DNA of 64,000 nt from Alnus glutinosa (Eukaryota; Streptophyta; Magnoliopsida; Fagales; Betulaceae): positions 22,224,602 to 22,288,601 of the forward strand of contig NC_084898.1 in NCBI RefSeq assembly GCF_958979055.1, in the 5' to 3' direction. Position 1 is the stretch's first letter. Each line of letters begins with the position of its first letter. The notes below the pieces were generated by a model. The model was given only the letters and a program-made list of their open reading frames with translations, searched no databases and was not told where the DNA came from. Below are positions 58,955 to 64,000 of the stretch, in pieces. A program made the translations under genes and the position numbers.

Positions 58955-61900
58955 AATGACGAGTCAAGTCTCTACAAGTACAACTCTGCAACTTTCAAAA
59001 AAAAAAGAAAGAATTTATATAAAAAAATTTTTAAAAAAAAAGAAAGAAAGAAAGAAAAGAAAGTCTACAACTCTACATATTACTTGAGACTACAGCTACG
59101 TGGACGGTGTGAGTGGTGTGATTGTTGCGTGTGGCTTTAGAAGTCGTGTGAAATTTTGGACAGATCAAATTTTGTTTTTTATCTAAAAAACGTTAATTTC
59201 ATAACATTATAAATTTTTTATATTACACAAATAATTTTTTTATTACTATTTAAATAAAAATAATAATTTTTTTAACTTTGGAATATAAATTATTTCAACT
59301 TTATATCACATCAATCACATTTTACTTTCACTAAAAAAAAAATTCATTCCCTAATATAAGGGAAGGGGGTTGTCAAACGAGCTCGCTCAAATCTTGATAT
59401 CTTGTGACTTGTGGTTTGAAAAAAGAAAAAACAATATTATTATTTAGAGCTATGTAGCGCCGTGTGCAATTGTGCGTGCATAATCATTCAATCAAATCTT
59501 GTCATAATATTTTATACTTAAAGCTTCGGGTTAAACTTGACACCAGTGTTATTTTTTGTTTTTCTATATACCTTTTTTATTCGAGTGTTATTTTACAAAT
59601 CATTGAAAAGTATGAAATGAAATAAGTAAAACTGTAAAAGAATTTGCTATGTTCGATTTGTTTTTAAGGTATTTTTTCCAACTAATTAAAGCATTCAACC
59701 ATTCAAAAAAGCCTTCAAAGTTCAACTGTTCAAATTAACTTTTAAACAAAATTCAGTCTTTCAGTTTCAGGTATATAATAAACTTTCATATTGTTTAAGA
59801 TTTAAGCTTTTATATTTGAATTGTTCTTTTCAATTTTGATTAATTATTTATTTATTGCGTTAGTTAAATTTTTTAATTAATTTTTATTCAACTATATTTT
59901 TTTTTATTATTCATTTAACAAAAAAAAAATAAATAAATAAAATTGACTCCCCTAACCTAAAATCGTGGCTCTGCCACTGGACTTCCATCATTTGCACTAT
60001 GGAGGAATTTATTTATTTAATTTTAAAGTACATTTGCATTGTGGAAGTTAATCCATCGGTTTCAGGAATAGTATAAAAGTAGTTCACTAATAAAAATAAT
60101 AATAAAAATTAAAAACAATATGTACACGTAATTTAAACATAAGAAAGAAAGGGCAAAAATTTCTTACAAATCGGTTTATAAAAAAAAATTTACAATCCAC
60201 ATCTAAGTTTGACATGTGTCTTTTGACATATGAGAATCACACGTTGTTTTAATAGCATACATGCACTTCTCACATGCTTTTTTAATAGCATTAATAAAAA
60301 AATATATGATTTATATATGAATCGTAAAAAATTTCCTAAAAACTAATTTTTCCAATAAAGAAAAGATTGAGCTTTGTTTTCCGAAATAGAAAGCTGTTGA
60401 TCTTTCGTGATTTTATGTAATTGCTTGTGTTCTATTATTTTTTAGATAACATCCTTTTTGTTTGTCTGTCTGTCTGTCTGTTACGATATAAACAAAGAGT
60501 GACGCAACCTCAATTCCCCCAACTTGTGTATGTAGTGGGTCGGCGGACCAACGTTTCTAGCGTGGAATTTATAGAGATGTAGAGAGAGTAGGTACTTTGA
60601 CATCAAGTGTCTCTATGTCTCATTTTTTAATTTTACCTTTTTAAAAAATAATCAACTTTAAAAATATTTTAACCTTTTTTTTTTATTATTTTTTTATATA
60701 TATTCATCAATAATTTTTTTTTATTATTTCTATTCAAATAAAACAATTGACTATAATACAAATTTTTTTTACTAATTATTCTGATTTCTGGCCCACTTCA
60801 ATCTCAATAATATATTTATAGAGATGTACACCATCCCCACCATCCAAACGACTAAATCCCGGTATCACTACCGTCCATGTCGTCCTTCGCCTCGGGCCCT
60901 CGGCCCTTACGCTTCTTCAACTTGACTATCTCTAGGTTCTCTCCCTTCTCGTTCGATCTCCACCATGTCCTCTCCAATCACCATCACTTCATTAGAGTTC
61001 TCATCATCGCTCCAATGCTTTGGTCTGGTTGAAATGCATGTCGACATTGACAGACTGACAGTGGCTCGTTGAGCCTGAGAATTCTCCCGTTGACCTCTTT
61101 TGAATTGCTACTCCAAGGACTGGAAGACGGCCAAATCCCGACCCCTGGCCTCATTATCATTGTCGTCCATGTCATCCCTTGCCCTTTGCCCTTCCTTCGA
61201 GGGATCAAGTTGATGCAAGACTTAATTTCCACGTTAAGAAAAACAGGAAAGTGAAAAAAAGAAAAGGAGGGCTCAGCAGAGTTCACACGTAGCAATCAAT
61301 TGAAAGCGTTTTCCAAGTGGGAAAATGAAGAACTGAAGACTCAACCACCAACTCGATCCAACACCTCGTGTGCGGCGCTAGCTATAATTAGATCGTCGCT
61401 TTCATGATTACGATCGATCGGATTGACTGCGGCCACAACCACTCCACAACCACCTTGTAATGGAAAAGAATGCTCCTCCTACCTAGGACAGTACAATTGT
61501 TGCCTTCCAGCGTTGAAAAACTTGCCTATTGCCTATTGCCTATTCTGTTGAATCAAGTAGGCCTGATCACACCTGATCGGTTCATGCATGCAAACAGGCC
61601 GACCTGATCATTTCAACCCGTCCCGATATGGTACGATCAGTTGAATCACGTGGCCAACTAGGCGGGTGGGTGGCCGGAAGTTTTTTTTACAAAATTTTGG
61701 CATCTATAGGTTAGGTGTTTGGTTTAATTAGGTTGATATTAATTGAAGTTTACCTTCAATAAAAGTAATCAATCTCCTACTCTAATTTCATTTCTAATGT
61801 TGTTATAAGCGTATTTACTTTATGGTTAGTTGTTGTGTTAGTTGTACGTATGCTAGAAGTTTTATGTATGGGTATGTAGATATAGGTTTCTAAGATGATT

Positions 61901-61979
61901 CTTATGAGTTTGAGGTTGGTTGATAACCATGTTGTTGAGACCCATAGGGCATGATGATGTTCCGTGATAGGTTTATCGA
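58955..61979. other. 3 kb without a supportable gene
   Basis: AT-rich to about 60750, with A/T homopolymers and a (GTCT)n run at 60463-60480. At 59941-59982 the minus strand reads CAGTGGCAGAGCCACGATTT, a sequence type often found at plant repeat ends. At 60850-61210 a GC-richer stretch holds a diverged internal repeat (CGTCCATGTCGTCCTTCGCC near 60872 and CGTCCATGTCATCCCTTGCC near 61163). It may be a broken gene or transposon copy. A TTGCCTA triple repeat lies at 61523-61544. Confidence 0.4.
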
Positions 61980-62117
61980 TGAGTTTACTATTTAATGATA
62001 ATATATAGATCGACTTAATTAAACATGTATGGATGATAGATAACTAGCTATAACCTATGAGTTTATTATTTAACGATAATAGATGGACTTAATTAAACAT
62101 GTACGGAGGATAGACTT
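61980..62117. repeat. short tandem duplication, period about 78 bp
   Basis: GAGTTTACTATTTAATGATA at 61981 recurs as GAGTTTATTATTTAACGATA at about 62059, and both are followed by GACTTAATTAAACATGTA. Confidence 0.8.
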
Positions 62118-62125
62118 TACCCCTC

Positions 62126-62713
62126 AAAAAGTAGATCTGAGAAGAGGAGGAGTAGATCTGCTCCCTCCTCCTCTCCATTTTTCTTTCTACTTCCCGCTCT
62201 TACCCTCCCTCTCTCATTCTGGTTTTTTCTTTTGTCTGTAGGTGTTTTCTGATCAGATCAGCAATTTTGACCTCTTTATGCATCAGTCCATTTACCTTGA
62301 TTCGTGTTGTGCCGTTTATCTCCTTCATAGCCACTACTGCTGTTTGCTGGTTGTGTTTTTGTTTTGAATAAGAGTTTTCCTCTCTTTAGATCTGTATTCA
62401 TGGGTGATCTATGAGATGAAGATTAGTCAGGTGTGAGAGGTTATCTCTCACGGCCTGGATAGTTCGGTGTGAGGAGTTATCTCTCATGACCAGTTTAAAT
62501 AAATTTTTCTATGATATTTAGCTATCTTTGTCTTAGATCTAGTCTGATCGGAGCATATTTACTCTTTAACTATTTTTGTACATGGGTTAACAGAATAGAT
62601 AACATTTTATTGTAAGAATTTTGTTTGTAATTTTGCAGAGTTTTGTAATGTAAGAGTTTTATACTTGTGATTTTTTATCAATGAAATATTCAGATCTTTT
62701 GTTCAAAAAAAAA
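62126..62713 (+). mobile_element. probable non-autonomous retroelement with A-tail
   Basis: A CT-rich leader, a small internal repeat (GAGAGGTTATCTCTCA and GAGGAGTTATCTCTCA near 62440-62490) and a 3' end TTATCAATGAAATATTCAG followed by poly-A at 62704-62713 suggest a retroposed transcript. No ORF domain and no target duplication were found. Confidence 0.4.
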
Positions 62714-63480
62714 ATGTTTTAACTTATCCACATGCTTCATTTATGTCTCAACTTACTTGTGACAATGAAGTTTTCTTTGAACTTTACCCCACTTATTTTT
62801 GTGTAAAGGATCCAATCATGAACCATCCTCCTCCGCGGGTAAGAGTGAAAATGGCTTGTATACACTGCCTGCCAATTGGTTGGTGAACGTGCTTCTTTGG
62901 ATCGGCATTGTAGGCTCGGCCTTGAGACACACCTCTCACAGAAGTTATGGAGGGTCGGTCTCCATGGCTGTGGGTCTCTATGGCCAACTTTTTTTTTATT
63001 TTTTGTTAAAAAAAAAAAAAAAAAAAAAAATTTAATAGAAGGGTATAATTGTAATTTTCTAATCATTTCAATTATTTACTAGCGAAAAAGTTAATGTAGG
63101 TCTCAATTTACAAATGCCGGTAGCACACGTCTCAAATTTATCACATTAAAAATTGAGGTCTCAATGTCAAAAAATGCGAAAATACGATGGTATGGTAACG
63201 TAACTTCCCTTAAAAGTATGTATTTTTCGACATTTATGGTTGAATCTTAAGCTTGCGGAGGAGTATTTTAAATAGTTTTAGATAGGGAAAATTACATTTA
63301 CTCTCTCTCTATTATAATGTCCCCCAATATGTCAACTTTTGCAATACTGCCTCCCCCTAAGGCCTAATCTATTATTAAAGTTGCAATGTCCCCAATGTGT
63401 GACCCAAAATGACAAAAAATACCTACAACCTACCATTTCTTGATTTTTTGCTCTTTTTTTTTATTTTATTATTATTATTA
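62714..63480. other. intergenic DNA, MITE fragments
   Basis: A poly-A run lies at 63007-63030. From about 63287 to 63450 the words AATGTCCCCCAATATGTC and GCAATGTCCCCAATGTGTG suggest a MITE interrupted or joined by the next element. Confidence 0.35.
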
Positions 63481-63981
63481 AAGTACACATAACCTTCTCA
63501 AACTATCAACTCTTTGTTAATGTCCCTCCCAAACTACCAATTGTGTCAATCTCCCAATCTAAATTATCAACAAATGTCAATGTCCCCCCTAATGAAAAAA
63601 AAAAATAAAAAATACCCTTTATAAAATTATTAATTTTTTTTTTAAAAAAGGAAACTAAAAAAAAAATATTTAAAAAATCTAAAATAACAAAAAGATATAA
63701 AATAAATAAAAACAAAAAAAAAGGGTTTTTCTTTTTGTCTTTTTCGTTTTTTTTGAATTTTGAATTTTCATTTTTTTTAAATAATTTTTGTTCTTTTTTT
63801 TGTTCTTTTTTTTTTCGAATGGACATTTTTGTCTTATTAAAAAAAATTATGGTCATTTTTATCTTTTTGTTGGTCTTAGGGGAATATTGACATATTTTAG
63901 TAGTTTGAGAGGAAGACATTGACACAATTTATAGTTTAGAGGAACATTAACAATTGAGTAATAGTTTAGAAATATGTGTAT
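63481..63981. mobile_element. MITE of the TACACAT...CTCAAACTA family
   Basis: The left end GTACACATAACCTTCTCAAA and the right end on minus AATACACATATTTCTAAACT are inverted. The interior AATGTCCC and GGAACATTAACAATT words match the copies in the HSFA1 duplication. Confidence 0.6.
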
Positions 63982-64000
63982 TTTTTTTTTCTTCATAATT

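Noticed and set aside
63506..63925. 139-codon minus-strand ORF
   Set aside because: It is a Lys/Phe-rich translation of the A/T core of a MITE.
1..64000. tRNA genes, rRNA, CRISPR arrays, organelle insertions
   Set aside because: Only SINE-type A and B boxes were seen; no complete tRNA cloverleaf, rRNA segment, spaced identical repeats, or long chloroplast-like coding stretch was found by eye.

Overview
This window is nuclear DNA from a flowering plant, most likely a woody eudicot (order not determinable by eye). The evidence is GT-AG introns, AT-rich intergenic DNA, L1-type LINE fragments, tRNA-derived SINEs and many short foldback DNA transposons, together with five plant gene families. No rRNA, tRNA gene, CRISPR array or bacterial-type operon was seen.

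Genes from left to right. (1) An intronless group D MAP kinase kinase (MKK7/9/10 type) on the minus strand, 6923-7906. (2) A class A1 heat shock transcription factor on the minus strand: exon 2 at 11279-12499 and exon 1 at 17084-17368, separated by a 4.6 kb intron. The promoter plus exon 1 block is tandemly duplicated (units 17004-20294 and 20295-23249), so a second, almost identical first exon lies at 20375-20659. (3) RAD1, a subunit of the 9-1-1 DNA-damage checkpoint clamp, on the plus strand in seven exons from 26135 to 30002, with a perfect E2F-type site just upstream of its ATG. (4) A P-class pentatricopeptide repeat protein of 744 residues on the minus strand, 39138-41372. (5) An RWD plus RING-between-RING E3 ubiquitin ligase (RNF14-like, 684 residues) on the minus strand in seven exons from 52724 down to 44021.

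The rest is mostly mobile DNA: a solo LTR (4570-5457), LINE fragments (14.3 kb, 26.9 kb, 31.1-32.3 kb, 34.6-36.1 kb, 37.5 kb, 49.7 kb), a 1 kb non-LTR element with a 16 bp target duplication (57895-58938), several SINEs inside introns, and at least a dozen foldback MITEs, several with clear target-site duplications. The stretch from about 56 to 64 kb holds no gene I can support.

The genes do not form a pathway. MKK, HSFA1, RAD1 and the E3 ligase are all from stress or damage signalling families, but there is no evidence that they are co-regulated. The most interesting structure is the recent tandem duplication that gives HSFA1 two promoters and two first exons. All gene models come from reading splice sites and family motifs by eye; no transcript or database evidence was available.
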